A stretch of DNA of 64,000 nucleotides from Lachnospiraceae bacterium XBB2008 (GCA_900102235.1 FMVL01000007.1:1-64000); one strand, 5' to 3'. Counted from the stretch's first letter, positions 1-8,941 are shown. Notes: generated by a model from the letters alone, not told the origin. Made by a program: numbers and translations.

Positions 1-94
1 TTACTTGTTAAGTTGATTGAACCGCCGTGTACGGAACCGTACGCACGGTGGTGTGAGAGGTCGGGAGATTAATTAAATCTCCCTCCTACTCGAT
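1..94 (+). mobile_element. 3' end of a group II intron (domains V and VI)
   Basis: Positions 21-52 fold into a domain V-like hairpin: an 8-bp lower helix with one G-T wobble, a two-base bulge on the 3' side (43-44), and a 6-bp upper helix closed by a short loop. This is the classic catalytic domain V layout. Positions 56-91 form a domain VI-like stem with an unpaired A at 88, the expected branch point about 7 bases before the intron end at CGAT (91-94). The reverse transcriptase/maturase gene that normally sits in domain IV would lie left of the window and is not visible. The intron lies 9 bases beyond the stop of the leftward Rpn-like gene and runs in the opposite direction. The exact 3' splice site is inferred. 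Confidence 0.75.
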
Positions 95-103
95 TTTCGT
101 AGA

Positions 104-1054
104 CTAAGTATTAACAGTTGCTTTTAATTCATCCAATTCTTTGCGTAAAGCATCGTTTTCTTCCTGGAGACGTTTTCTTTCGGCTTCACCCTCGGCTCTG
201 CCTTCGACGATACCTTCAGCCCTGCCTTTTGCCTGTCCATCATGGAAAACTCTGAGTATCGGAAGATCAAGTACTTTTCCGCCCATAAGATCACCTACTT
301 TCTCCTGAACAATGTCATGATCTTTCATCAGATTATACAGTACGCTGTGTGTTAAGCTTATGATAACACTGTAGGATGCCGACGACAAGGCACCAGCTTC
401 CTCTAGTTCAGCCATTCTGCCTATAATATCGCGATACATTTCAGTCAGTTCATCTACTTTTGTTTTATCCTGGATATCCTTCTTTAGATCCTTTTCATAA
501 TTAAATATGAGAAATGGGATCAGCATATACATCTTTTTCTCGAATATTGTTTCCACAGAAAAATCGGAAATCTTGATGATCGGCACATCATATGACAGAC
601 TTCCTTTCGGTGTCTCAATGATGATCTCAGCGATATCGGGCGTGGAAGTCGATCCCTTCAGCATCAGGAGTCCGGTATGAGGGAACATCACCTTGAGTTT
701 TGAAGGTGACCTCTCGGCTGTGTCGATAGCAATTTGAGCTCCGTACTCAAATATCCTGATGAGTATAGAACCGTCGTATTTCTTGCTTTCACATTCGAGA
801 TGATAGCGTTTGCTTATTCCGTTCTGTGTGATAGTGAAGTGCGAGTCAGTGATTCTTTTTTCTTCCGAGTGGTCTTCGTGTTCTACGAAGTGTTCATTTC
901 TGAGACGGGTGATAACAGCTGTCTCATCATACTGCTCATTACACATGAAATTAATGTATGGAATGAGCAGGTCATCGCATTCCGTTTCCATAGTACGAAA
1001 TGCATCATCATAGGCTGTAGCTGAGTACAGCGGTTCATAGAGAGCATTATCCAT
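104..1054 (-). CDS. Rpn-type PD-(D/E)XK nuclease family protein
   Basis: This resembles the Rpn/YhgA-like group of recombination-promoting nucleases, which are often annotated as PD-(D/E)XK family transposases. The putative core lies near residues 70-105: an aspartate in ITDSHF followed by an HLECESK motif that fits the E-x-K half of the fold. The C-terminus has the repeated GRAEG-type linker (AKGRAEGIVEGRAEGEAE) followed by a charged coiled coil, a hallmark of these proteins in Lachnospiraceae. I use the ATG at 1054 because AAGGAG lies about 8 bases upstream; a longer reading from 1084 has no such site. It is alone in its orientation, with a group II intron just past its stop. The nuclease fold is an inference from motifs; activity is unknown. 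Confidence 0.6.
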   Translation of the reverse strand: MDNALYEPLYSATAYDDAFRTMETECDDLLIPYINFMCNEQYDETAVITRLRNEHFVEHEDHSEEKRITDSHFTITQNGISKRYHLECESKKYDGSILIRIFEYGAQIAIDTAERSPSKLKVMFPHTGLLMLKGSTSTPDIAEIIIETPKGSLSYDVPIIKISDFSVETIFEKKMYMLIPFLIFNYEKDLKKDIQDKTKVDELTEMYRDIIGRMAELEEAGALSSASYSVIISLTHSVLYNLMKDHDIVQEKVGDLMGGKVLDLPILRVFHDGQAKGRAEGIVEGRAEGEAERKRLQEENDALRKELDELKATVNT

Positions 1055-1441
1055 ATGCAGTTTCTCCTTATTGGGTGACGGCATGGTCCAACTAATAGAA
1101 AATGCCGCAATAACGGTAGCAAGTGATAGATATCACTTATGTAGTGGCGTTTGGAATTTCTAGTCAGCCGGCGGCTGACCGTTACATCCAGAATGGATGT
1201 GAAGAAATGGTAGCACAGAGGTATACAGTTGTAAAGCGTCTTTTTGAATGGTTTACGTCTTTTTTTGTGGATTTGGATATATGTGAATATTCTGAAGCCC
1301 TACTATTAAAAAAGCTTCAAAACACACGAAAAGGCTTGAAAAAATGGGGGGGTGGGTACAATAAAAGGTAAGGTTTTGATTTGGTGGACTATACCAATTA
1401 GATAAAAATCGATTCAATGAGCATAGAAAGGATGGTTTTGT
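1055..1441. other. Gene-free stretch with three consecutive perfect hairpins
   Basis: This region between two divergent genes holds three short perfect inverted repeats in 80 bases: AAGTGATA/TATCACTT (1121-1138, 2-base gap), GTCAGCC/GGCTGAC (1163-1179, 3-base gap) and ACATCCA/TGGATGT (1184-1200, 3-base gap). An 82-codon open frame at 1123-1371 runs through them but has no recognisable family, no convincing ribosome site and an odd composition, so I do not call it. The right half is AT-rich and probably carries the promoter for the secreted protein at 1442; the best candidate (TTGAAA 1336, TACAAT 1357) has only a 15-base spacer. Confidence 0.5.
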
Positions 1442-2425
1442 ATGAGAATCGGAAAGTTAAGGGCCTTTTTGCTGGCAACATTATGTTTTTTGGGTGTATT
1501 GATATTTTACAAATCAGATGCATGCGCTCAAGTACAGGAATACTCCTATGTTATAGGGCAGACAATCAATATAAACACGGAAGTAGAACATCTTAGCAAT
1601 AGTGTAAGTTGGCTTAATCCGACGGACAATCAATACGCACCACTGCGAACAATGTTTGGATCTGGAGTTACTACTGGTCATACTCCAAATTCCTCTCCTG
1701 GGAAGGACACGGTCACCCTTACAGGTATAGCTTCTTCAGTTGGTTCTGCATTTTGGGGAGATCAACATGGTAATAAACTTATTATTATCACTATTTCCGA
1801 AGCCAATTCCGGTGCAGGAAGTGGTGGATCTTCTTCAAAAACAAATAGTTCGTCTGTAAATCAAACCGCTGCAGCAATTGTTGTTCTTCCTGCAACCGAT
1901 CCGAGCGGTCGTCCGAACTATGGCGCAGATGGTCATATACATAACTGGGGTCCTGATGTGAAGAACGGTAATGTGTCTACTTCAACATGTTCGTTATGTA
2001 ACATGACATGGTCATATGGTCACGATCATGTATATGAGTGGGTTGAAGCCAAACAGGCTACGGAAGATGAAAATGGGGAGTGTGAATACAGGTGCAGAAT
2101 CTGCGGAAATGTATTGTATCGTGTGCCCACAAATGCCATGGGCGTTTTTGCTCAGAATACGATCAATAAGATTGTGAAGGCTCGTCAGGGTGAGACTGTA
2201 GTCATAGATACAAGCAGATGGTATTCATTCCCGAAGTCAGTATTTGATGCTCTGGCTGCACGTCCTGACCTTACACTAACCGTGAATTATCTGTCAGAAG
2301 GATACAAAGGCGATCCGATGTCATTCACGATCCCAGCAGGGACAGATGTATCAACACTTCCCGATGCGAACGGGTTTGCCGGATTCACATATCTTGGCGG
2401 ACTCTTCGAAGCAACAAGCAGATAG
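1442..2425 (+). CDS. Secreted protein of unknown function with two CxxC pairs
   Basis: I do not recognise this family. The first 30 residues form a Sec signal peptide (MRIGK, a hydrophobic run, then a likely cut after DACAQ). The mature protein has a Ser/Gly/Asn-rich stretch near residues 125-145, then a compact Cys/His-rich part around 165-230 with HIHNWGPD, a CSLC pair, HDHVYEW and CRIC, which could bind metal or form disulphides. The C-terminal 90 residues look like a folded domain ending in FTYLGGLFEATSR. AAAGGATGG upstream of the ATG at 1442 is an acceptable ribosome site. It is a single gene bounded on the right by a bidirectional hairpin terminator. The Cys/His block recalls short zinc-ribbon-like modules in extracellular clostridial proteins, but this is only a resemblance. 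Confidence 0.7.
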   Translation: MRIGKLRAFLLATLCFLGVLIFYKSDACAQVQEYSYVIGQTININTEVEHLSNSVSWLNPTDNQYAPLRTMFGSGVTTGHTPNSSPGKDTVTLTGIASSVGSAFWGDQHGNKLIIITISEANSGAGSGGSSSKTNSSSVNQTAAAIVVLPATDPSGRPNYGADGHIHNWGPDVKNGNVSTSTCSLCNMTWSYGHDHVYEWVEAKQATEDENGECEYRCRICGNVLYRVPTNAMGVFAQNTINKIVKARQGETVVIDTSRWYSFPKSVFDALAARPDLTLTVNYLSEGYKGDPMSFTIPAGTDVSTLPDANGFAGFTYLGGLFEATSR

Positions 2426-2444
2426 TAGGAATTGAATATAGTGA

Positions 2445-2480
2445 AAATCAGCGCCCGGTCGTTTGACCGGGCGTTGATTT
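2445..2480. terminator. Bidirectional hairpin terminator
   Basis: A GCGCCCGGTC/GACCGGGCG stem with a GTTT loop, extended by AAATCA/TTGATTT, sits between the convergent ends of the secreted-protein gene (stop 2423-2425) and the panE-like gene (stop at 2479-2481, overlapping the stem foot). A/T tracts on both sides fit termination in both directions. Confidence 0.8.
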
Positions 2481-3396
2481 ATGAAAGGCCGCGGTCTTCA
2501 AGGGCTGTGGCGATCTTGCGGTATATCGGAAGGTCGATGGAGTATTTATCAGCAAGCCGTATAACTTCGTAGATGAGGCCGTCTATTTCGCATCTGTTTC
2601 CTGCCATGATATCTCTTTGAAGAGAAGTAGTGGCGGTTTCTGAAAGATTATCCAGTATGGCCAGATTTCGGGCCACTATATCTTCTTCAAAATGAATATC
2701 CATGGCTTGGGCCAGAAGATCGATCTCATGAACGAGACCGGCAAAACAATCTCTGATCTCTCCGGGTTTCTGGATTTCTCCGGCGGCAACATTGTAATAA
2801 AGGCCGCATGCTCCCTGTGCGGACACATATGAGAACTTAAGAAGAGCATCTCTTGCTATATTGTCGGATAACACTCCGGTTATTCCGGCTGTGATCAGAT
2901 CAGATTCGATCTGTTTAAGCTCATCTCTGTATTCCGACTCATTACGTATACCGAAGATAACACGCAGGATTTCTCCGTTCATCCTGATACAGCCAGGTTC
3001 ATGTATCTGTGCGGCGACATAGATGCATCCGTCTGTTACGAGAGCATCGGGAAAATGAGGCTGCATTGAAGCGCCGGTGCCATAGATGTTGAGTATCGGG
3101 ATGATGATAGTATGTGCGTCGGATATCCTTTGCAACTGAGGAATGATCTCATCAAGAGAATACCCTTTTACGCATACGAAGATCACATCGGGCTTTTCAT
3201 CATATTCTTCAAAGGTTGAAGCTTTACAGGAGGAAATGGTGAACTCGTCATTCGGTCTGATGATCCTGAGACCTTTTTCGCAGATGGCCTGTAGATGAGC
3301 ACCTCTTGCGATAAAAGATACATCCATTCCGGCTTTTGCAAGGTAAGCGCCCGTAGTTGCGCCTGTACCGCCTGTTCCTACGATAAGATATTTCAT
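2479..3396 (-). CDS. Ketopantoate reductase family protein (2-dehydropantoate 2-reductase-like)
   Basis: It belongs to the ApbA/PanE family, NADPH-dependent enzymes that reduce 2-dehydropantoate to pantoate in coenzyme A synthesis. The N-terminus is a Rossmann fold with the nucleotide-binding motif GTGGTGATTGAYLAKAG at residues 7-23, followed by FIARG where the adenosine-phosphate pocket is expected, and VCVKGY near residue 75, a conserved family position. The C-terminal helical domain carries the family pattern around NRCEIDGLIYEVIRLADKY. Length (305 residues) is normal. Many family members act on other substrates and no pantothenate gene lies nearby, so I leave the symbol empty. It is followed leftward by no other gene; the phosphoesterase gene ends 16 bases upstream of its start, so they probably share a transcript. 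Confidence 0.8.
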   Translation of the reverse strand: MKYLIVGTGGTGATTGAYLAKAGMDVSFIARGAHLQAICEKGLRIIRPNDEFTISSCKASTFEEYDEKPDVIFVCVKGYSLDEIIPQLQRISDAHTIIIPILNIYGTGASMQPHFPDALVTDGCIYVAAQIHEPGCIRMNGEILRVIFGIRNESEYRDELKQIESDLITAGITGVLSDNIARDALLKFSYVSAQGACGLYYNVAAGEIQKPGEIRDCFAGLVHEIDLLAQAMDIHFEEDIVARNLAILDNLSETATTSLQRDIMAGNRCEIDGLIYEVIRLADKYSIDLPIYRKIATALEDRGLS

Positions 3397-3412
3397 AATT
3401 CGAATCTCCTTG

Positions 3413-4075
3413 TCAATCAGGGTTCATCCGGTTAAGGATCCCGTCAATGTCGATTCCGGGATGTGTTGTATATATCTGGAGGATCTGCTCCACCAGTTCC
3501 TTTTCGATGTGGTTCCGTTCTGAAATCTGATCTACGGTCCTGTTCGAATTCATGTCCTTGATGATGGATTTGATGAGCTTGTCCATTTCCTTTGCTGGCG
3601 GATATTTGGCGCCGCGTTTAAGGATGGGAGAGAGGTCTTTTTTTTCAATCGAAACACTACCTTCATCATCTATGGTCATCAGCATCATCGTCACCGGTTG
3701 TGTGAAACGTCTTGGACCGCAGCTTCCGGGATTAAGATATGTGATGCCGTCAACTCTTTTTTCTTCATATCTATGCGAATGACCGTATACTAGAAAATCG
3801 ATTCCTGACAGGTCTTTTTTCGCATGCCTGATATTATGGACCATGTAAAACCTGAAGCCTGCGATCTCGAATTCGATATCTTCGGGCAGATCTTCGGCCC
3901 ATTCCCTGTCCGCGTTTCCGCGTACGAAGATGCACGGCGCCATATCGTTTATTCTGTCATATAATTCTTTGGATGCGATATCTCCGCCGTGGAGGATCCG
4001 ATCACATCCCGATATCGCCTCCTCGACCTCGGGGCGCAGAAGCGAGTGTGTATCCGAGATTATGGCTATTCTCAT
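3413..4075 (-). CDS. YfcE/MJ0936-type metallophosphoesterase with C-terminal extension
   Basis: This is a calcineurin-like phosphoesterase that hydrolyses phosphodiesters or phosphomonoesters with two metal ions. All metal-ligand motifs are visible in order: SDTH at residues 7-10, HGGD near 29-32, GNAD near 53-56, a histidine in MVHN near 79, and GHSH near 98-101. The YfcE-type core usually ends near residue 160; here a 50-60 residue helical tail (from PPAKEMDKLIKS onward) is added, resembling a winged-helix or dimerisation piece whose role is unknown. It lies between the GH26 gene (30-base gap) and the panE-like gene (16-base gap) on the same strand, suggesting a loose operon without obvious functional link. 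Confidence 0.85.
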   Translation of the reverse strand: MRIAIISDTHSLLRPEVEEAISGCDRILHGGDIASKELYDRINDMAPCIFVRGNADREWAEDLPEDIEFEIAGFRFYMVHNIRHAKKDLSGIDFLVYGHSHRYEEKRVDGITYLNPGSCGPRRFTQPVTMMLMTIDDEGSVSIEKKDLSPILKRGAKYPPAKEMDKLIKSIIKDMNSNRTVDQISERNHIEKELVEQILQIYTTHPGIDIDGILNRMNPD

Positions 4076-4105
4076 GTTTACCTCGATCGTACAGGATGAA
4101 AGCGG

Positions 4106-5065
4106 TTAATAAAGTACAGGCAGATCTTCTTTTGTGATCGAATAAGGACTGTCATATACATGCTTTAAATACTCGTCAGTTGAGTAATCCTCGGTCAGAC
4201 AAAACTCTTTTGACCAGATCATGAATGAAGCCCAGCCGATCTTTTCATTATGTATGGCATCTACATCGGGAAGCACGCCGATCTCACCGAGCAGGATGAT
4301 CTTGGACTCACCGGGAATGCTTTCCATCTTCAGGAATTCTTCTTTTCTTGCGGTATGCTCATGTTCGGGGGGATAGATGTCCACCGATACGATATCGACC
4401 ACATCATCTCCGGGATAGAAATCACCGCTTCCGGCATTCCAGACCCATATAAGATCAGTCAGATCGTGAACGGATGTAAATCTTTCGTACATGATATGCC
4501 AGAGCTTCTTAGCGGCCTCTGCGCCTTTGGAACCCCACCAGAACCATGTTCCGTCCATCTCATGAAAAGGACGCCAGAGGATCGGAATACCTTTGTCCGA
4601 AAAAGGCTTAAGGATAGAAGCCATATGATCCATATCGGAAACAAGCGCATCATATTCGGCGGTCCCGGGAGTCACGGCTTTTTCCACGTCATAATCAGTA
4701 TGTTCCGTATAAAAGGCTTTGGAGCGGCCGCCCAAAGGAGAGAACCAGTGCCATGTAAAAGTGATCAGGCCTTTCTTTTCGGCCCAGTCATACGCGCATT
4801 TCAGAGTGTCACGGTTTTCGATGACTTCCCTCATGCATGCCTCGTCAGTATCTTCCTCGTTGATGTTGGGAGAGTAAGCGAGCAGTTCAAAGCCCAGAAG
4901 AGCAGGCTCTTTTCCGGTGACTTTCTTTATCTTCTGAAGTTCTTCCATCGGGATGGTCTGGGTATGCTGTCCCGTGATAACACGGTCTCCGGAAATTCCG
5001 GCCAGATATTCAAGTATTTTTTTTACACAGGGTTGTGAGTTTTTATTTACGGGTTCTGTTCTCAT
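4106..5065 (-). CDS. GH26 family glycoside hydrolase (beta-mannanase-like), cytoplasmic
   Basis: Members of glycoside hydrolase family 26 cut beta-1,4-mannan and related glycans with retention. The catalytic acid/base is expected at E169 in WRPFHEMDGTWFWWG, the signature that defines the family, and the nucleophile at E261 in LLGEIGV; both are present. Other family features are TGQHTQ near residue 31 and WHWFSPLGG near 105. There is no signal peptide or anchor, so the enzyme should act inside the cell on imported oligosaccharides, as in rumen and gut Lachnospiraceae that finish mannan breakdown in the cytoplasm. Length (319) covers only the catalytic barrel. A neighbouring patatin gene lies 15 bases upstream on the same strand. 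Substrate (mannan, mannooligosaccharide, other) cannot be told. Confidence 0.9.
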   Translation of the reverse strand: MRTEPVNKNSQPCVKKILEYLAGISGDRVITGQHTQTIPMEELQKIKKVTGKEPALLGFELLAYSPNINEEDTDEACMREVIENRDTLKCAYDWAEKKGLITFTWHWFSPLGGRSKAFYTEHTDYDVEKAVTPGTAEYDALVSDMDHMASILKPFSDKGIPILWRPFHEMDGTWFWWGSKGAEAAKKLWHIMYERFTSVHDLTDLIWVWNAGSGDFYPGDDVVDIVSVDIYPPEHEHTARKEEFLKMESIPGESKIILLGEIGVLPDVDAIHNEKIGWASFMIWSKEFCLTEDYSTDEYLKHVYDSPYSITKEDLPVLY

Positions 5066-5080
5066 ATCGTTTCCTTTCTT

Positions 5081-5932
5081 TTATTCACCTAAAAATGTGC
5101 GGATCTCATCCAGACGTTTAGTAGCTTCTTTTCTTCCCATCTGATATACACGCTCGAGTTCGTAAGGATCTTTCTCGGTCCGTCTTATATCCGGATTGTA
5201 CGGAGGACAGATGACGATGCTTTGACCGCTGTCGGCCCGCTCGTAGATTTCCGTCATCTGTCGGTTATACATCTCATGGCGGTCATTATAAGCTTTGGCC
5301 AGAGCGGGATAGTCCTTATATATACTGTTTATGAGGAAGGACATGTGGCGGTTCTTTTTCCTGTAGCCGCGTGCCTGGGTGAGGACGATGACGTTGCGGT
5401 CATATCCTTTATCTTCCATGAACCTGTAGGGCACGGAATCGGCGATCGCGCCGTCCAGATAGAGCCTTCCGTTGATTTCAACCGGCTTTGAGACGAAGGG
5501 CATTGATGCCGATGCCCGCATCCACTCGATGTCTTCGCTTCCGCAATCGGAACAGAGATGGAAGACACAAAGCCCGGTTCTTATGTCTGTTGCTCCGATA
5601 TAGAACTCCATCGGATTATCCTTAAAGGTTTCTCTGTCGATCACATCGAGTTTATCCGGGATTTCGTGGTAACAGAACTCGTTTTCATAGAGATCGCCGG
5701 ATTTTATCAGGGATTTAATAGTGCCGTAACGGGGATCTTTACTGTATTTTTTGTTGTATCTGACCACACGTCCGGGTTGTTTCGACTTGATGTTGCATCC
5801 GAATGTCGCACCGGCCGAAATGCCTACGGCTCCGTCGAATACTATATCATTCTCCATGAAGACATCGATGACGCCGGCGGTGAACATTCCGCGCATTGCT
5901 CCGCCTTCAAGGATCAGACCTTTTTTATACAT
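5081..5932 (-). CDS. Patatin-like phospholipase family protein
   Basis: Patatin-fold acyl hydrolases use a Ser-Asp dyad to cleave acyl esters of phospholipids. The oxyanion-hole motif EGGAMRG is at residues 9-15, the nucleophile elbow GISAG gives Ser39, and the dyad aspartate lies in LDGAIADS. The C-terminal part (RQMTEIYERADSGQSIVICPP) is typical of the bacterial YjjU/RssA-related group that works in the cytoplasm. I choose the ATG at 5932 (MYKKGLIL) because AAGGAG lies 9 bases upstream; the longer reading to 6016 extends into the promoter of the divergent sensor gene and shows no homology. It is the first gene of a probable leftward group with the GH26, phosphoesterase and panE-like genes. 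Confidence 0.88.
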   Translation of the reverse strand: MYKKGLILEGGAMRGMFTAGVIDVFMENDIVFDGAVGISAGATFGCNIKSKQPGRVVRYNKKYSKDPRYGTIKSLIKSGDLYENEFCYHEIPDKLDVIDRETFKDNPMEFYIGATDIRTGLCVFHLCSDCGSEDIEWMRASASMPFVSKPVEINGRLYLDGAIADSVPYRFMEDKGYDRNVIVLTQARGYRKKNRHMSFLINSIYKDYPALAKAYNDRHEMYNRQMTEIYERADSGQSIVICPPYNPDIRRTEKDPYELERVYQMGRKEATKRLDEIRTFLGE

Positions 5933-6055
5933 GACAATACTCCTTATAATATGATTTCCGTGTGCAATTTTACCACACTTTTCATATGATATAATCATAT
6001 GGCAGTCAAAATACATACTTTAGACGGTAGTCATTCTTTTGAAATCCATTATCAT

Positions 6056-7687
6056 ATGAATATGAAACGCCTCAGCGTAAGCGGGAATCGCATAGTCACT
6101 GTACTCACCATTGTCTTTTTGGCGTCGGTGATCCTTGGCATGACAGAGAAGTACATACCGCATCTGGACAGTCTTGCTGCGACTATGTATTGCATATTTC
6201 TGATCCTGTGGGGATTCACGATAAGGATCAGGATAACGGATGCAAATATCCGTCGCCGGCTTTTGGTTGTATGCGTTTTTATGCTCCTGTTTTTTGTGCT
6301 CCGGGTCAGCAGGTTCAATTTCTTCGATGAAAATGTATACGTAGCCATAATGCTGTGGTATGCGTATTACATTCCGATGACCATAATTCCGGTATTCGGA
6401 TTTACCGCAGCGCTTTATGTAGAACCGATAAATGATATAAAACGGATCAAAAAGATTGAAACAATCCTGTACACTGTTGAAGCGATCCTCTGCATACTGA
6501 TACTGACAAATCCGCTGCATGAACAGATCTTCAAAATGCTGGATCCCGCAACGGAAGATTATCGCAGAGGATGGATGTATCTGGTCCTGGTCATATGGAT
6601 AGCAGTCCTCGGATTCGGCATTCCCGTAGTATTGCTCAGGAAATGCGCATTATCATCCGTGAGAAGACTTTGGTACATTCCAGCGGTATGCATAGGAGTT
6701 TCCCTGGTTCCGATAGCAGTTTATTATGCGGGCGGAGGTCCGCCGATTATTGGGCCTTTTAAGATGTATCATATGCATGAAGCTTTTTGCCTTCCGTTTG
6801 TTACGGCTTTTGAGATCCTGATACAGATAAGGCTTATCCCTGCAAATTCCGGATACGAGGAATTGTTTGACCGATCCGGGATCAATGCATGCATATATGA
6901 TTCCAAAGGCAATGAAGTAATATCTTCATCGGGCTGGAATTCGGAATCCGTTGATGACGATCACATCATGAGAAAAGAGATGATCTCAGGCGGATACGTT
7001 ACATGGATCGAGAATCACAGTGCGATAAATGCTTTAAACCGTGAGTATGAAGAGATCACGGATGAACTGGAGGATGAAAATGAACTGATCCGTCATGAAA
7101 ACGAGATCAGGGCTGAACGAACCAGTTACGAGACCAAGAACAGGTTATACAACAAGATTGCTTCAGCAGTTCATGATCAGGCCGAAAAAGTAAATGAACT
7201 GCTTATGGATTCGGAAGATAAGGAAGAACCCAAAGACAAACTGATCTTGGCGACCGTATTGAGCGCATATATAAAACGTATGGGCAATCTGATGCTGATA
7301 GCAGATGAAAGCTCATATATATCATCTGAAGAACTTGCGCTTTGTATCAGAGAATCAATGGAATACATGGAGTATGCCAAGATCTCATGCGGTTTGATAA
7401 ACGAAACGGAATCAGAACTTCCACGGGATTTTTGTTTATCTGCTTACAGATTGTTTGAGGATACGATAGAGAATACATGGGGGAGCATTCATTCCTGTGA
7501 AGTCCAAATGAGGATGACACAAGAATTCCAGTTTACCATAGCGCTGGATGCGGCACCGAAATTTGATATTACGGTGTATGACAACGGCGGTTTAGCATCG
7601 TTGTTGGTGCGGGAAGAGGATGATACTTACTATGTTGAGTATTCGTGCAGACCGGAAGACATTCCTGCAGAGGAGGGTGAAATATGA
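6056..7687 (+). CDS. Polytopic membrane sensor with a degenerate histidine-kinase core
   Basis: The first 260 residues contain about eight hydrophobic segments, as in the 7TM-type input domains of Lachnospiraceae sensor kinases. A short linker (ACIYDSKGNEVISSSGW) resembles a PAS-like module, followed by a long coiled coil (ALNREYEEITDELEDENELIRHEN). A DHp-like helix has a histidine at about 373 (SAVHDQ). The ATP-binding part is poor: an N-box-like ENT is followed by a single DNGG and no recognisable G2 box, so catalysis is doubtful. The start is uncertain: a TATAAT at 5990-5995 would put transcription near 6002, after the longer start at 5999, hence the ATG at 6056, though no clear ribosome site is seen. 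It overlaps the next gene by ATGA. Confidence 0.7.
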   Translation: MNMKRLSVSGNRIVTVLTIVFLASVILGMTEKYIPHLDSLAATMYCIFLILWGFTIRIRITDANIRRRLLVVCVFMLLFFVLRVSRFNFFDENVYVAIMLWYAYYIPMTIIPVFGFTAALYVEPINDIKRIKKIETILYTVEAILCILILTNPLHEQIFKMLDPATEDYRRGWMYLVLVIWIAVLGFGIPVVLLRKCALSSVRRLWYIPAVCIGVSLVPIAVYYAGGGPPIIGPFKMYHMHEAFCLPFVTAFEILIQIRLIPANSGYEELFDRSGINACIYDSKGNEVISSSGWNSESVDDDHIMRKEMISGGYVTWIENHSAINALNREYEEITDELEDENELIRHENEIRAERTSYETKNRLYNKIASAVHDQAEKVNELLMDSEDKEEPKDKLILATVLSAYIKRMGNLMLIADESSYISSEELALCIRESMEYMEYAKISCGLINETESELPRDFCLSAYRLFEDTIENTWGSIHSCEVQMRMTQEFQFTIALDAAPKFDITVYDNGGLASLLVREEDDTYYVEYSCRPEDIPAEEGEI

Positions 7688-8940
7688 CATATATATCACT
7701 TTCCCAGGATGCACAGGGATGTCTGTTGACCATAACGATGCTCATCATGATCCTTTGCTTTTATAATACCATCCGTTCCCTGATGCTGGTACGGAATAAG
7801 CCCCTGATATGTATGTCAGTCGCGCTTAACGTGATCACTTTCGGCATCTTTCAGATGATGGAGATGCATCATGTATATGATTACGCGATCACTTTTTCGC
7901 TGAGCATATATGTGCTGATACCAACAATTGCCGCGCTGATGGTGTTATCAATAGTTTTGCAGTATCAGCTCTATGTATGGCAGAGAGATAATCTGTCCGC
8001 AATGTCGATCAAAGAAGCTTTTGACCGGATGCCTACCGGACTGTATTTTGAGACCGCATCCGGCATCCCGGTTCTGGCTAATGATCACATGAAAAGGTAC
8101 AGTCATGAACTTACAGACAATCCTTTTGCGGGATACGAAGCTTTTATGAGATCATTGGGCGATAATGACCGGCTCAACATCATACGAGGCGGAGATGAAC
8201 CCATAGTACTTACCCGATCCGGTAAGGTATACGGCGTGATCAGAAACGATATCGAGATCGCCGGAAAGCGGATACGTGAGATAACCGTAAGCGATCTGAG
8301 TTCCGAATATGAACTGACCAGAAAACTCGAGGAAAGACAGAAAAGAGCAGGTCAGCAGAACACAAGACTGAAAGCTCTGCTTGGGACCATAGAGTATGTG
8401 ATCATGAACCGGGAGTTATTGCAGCTAAAAGCGGCTCTTCACGACAATATCGGTCAGAGCATACTTATAGCCAGGCGTTTCCTGCTGGAACCCGGGGCTG
8501 TTGACAGACAGCAGATGTTAAGTTTCTGGCGCAGCAATATCAGGCATCTTCTGAACGGTAAACCGGAAGAATGGGAACTTCCATACTACGTTATATCCAA
8601 AGAAGCCGACAAACTCGGTATAAACATGAAGATCATCGGCCGGCTTCCCGAGGAAGAGAAATATATCAGAGCTGTGGATTCCGCAATATCGGTCCATCTG
8701 GGCAATACGCTTAAGCATACAGATGCCAATCAGGTTACGATCAGGATAGAGGAAAAAGATGACCGGTATATCATCAGTTTTCTCAATGAAGGGTACGTAC
8801 CGGAAGAAGAGATCACCGAAAGAGGCGGCCTCAAGACTCTGCGCCGTGAGATTGAGGAAGCGGGAGGAAGCATGGAACTGGCTTCAGGTCCGGAAACAGG
8901 ATATATTTTCAGGATCATCCTGCCCAGGGAGATATCTTAA
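7684..8940 (+). CDS. Membrane sensor histidine kinase, NarL/DesK-like type
   Basis: Three or four membrane segments in the first 100 residues lead through a PAS-like region (RMPTGLYFETASGIPVLAND) and a coiled coil (ELTRKLEERQKRAGQQN) to a kinase core. The phospho-acceptor is likely H253 in AALHDNIGQSI, a HisKA_3/7TM-kinase style H-box. The ATPase domain keeps an N-box (GNTLKHTDANQV, N341) and a glycine motif (RGGLKTLRREIEEAGG), but the usual DNG of the G1 box reads NEG, a notable change. Start ATG overlaps the upstream sensor gene by 4 bases, and the response regulator follows after one base, so the three are translated as a unit. The likely job is phosphorylation of the downstream LuxR-type regulator, perhaps with the upstream sensor as partner; the signal is unknown. 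Confidence 0.8.
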   Translation: MTYISLSQDAQGCLLTITMLIMILCFYNTIRSLMLVRNKPLICMSVALNVITFGIFQMMEMHHVYDYAITFSLSIYVLIPTIAALMVLSIVLQYQLYVWQRDNLSAMSIKEAFDRMPTGLYFETASGIPVLANDHMKRYSHELTDNPFAGYEAFMRSLGDNDRLNIIRGGDEPIVLTRSGKVYGVIRNDIEIAGKRIREITVSDLSSEYELTRKLEERQKRAGQQNTRLKALLGTIEYVIMNRELLQLKAALHDNIGQSILIARRFLLEPGAVDRQQMLSFWRSNIRHLLNGKPEEWELPYYVISKEADKLGINMKIIGRLPEEEKYIRAVDSAISVHLGNTLKHTDANQVTIRIEEKDDRYIISFLNEGYVPEEEITERGGLKTLRREIEEAGGSMELASGPETGYIFRIILPREIS

Positions 8941-8941
8941 A

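Noticed and set aside
1123-1371. 82-codon open frame on the plus strand after the Rpn-type gene
   Set aside because: No recognisable family, no clear ribosome site, and the frame runs through three perfect hairpins; more likely non-coding.
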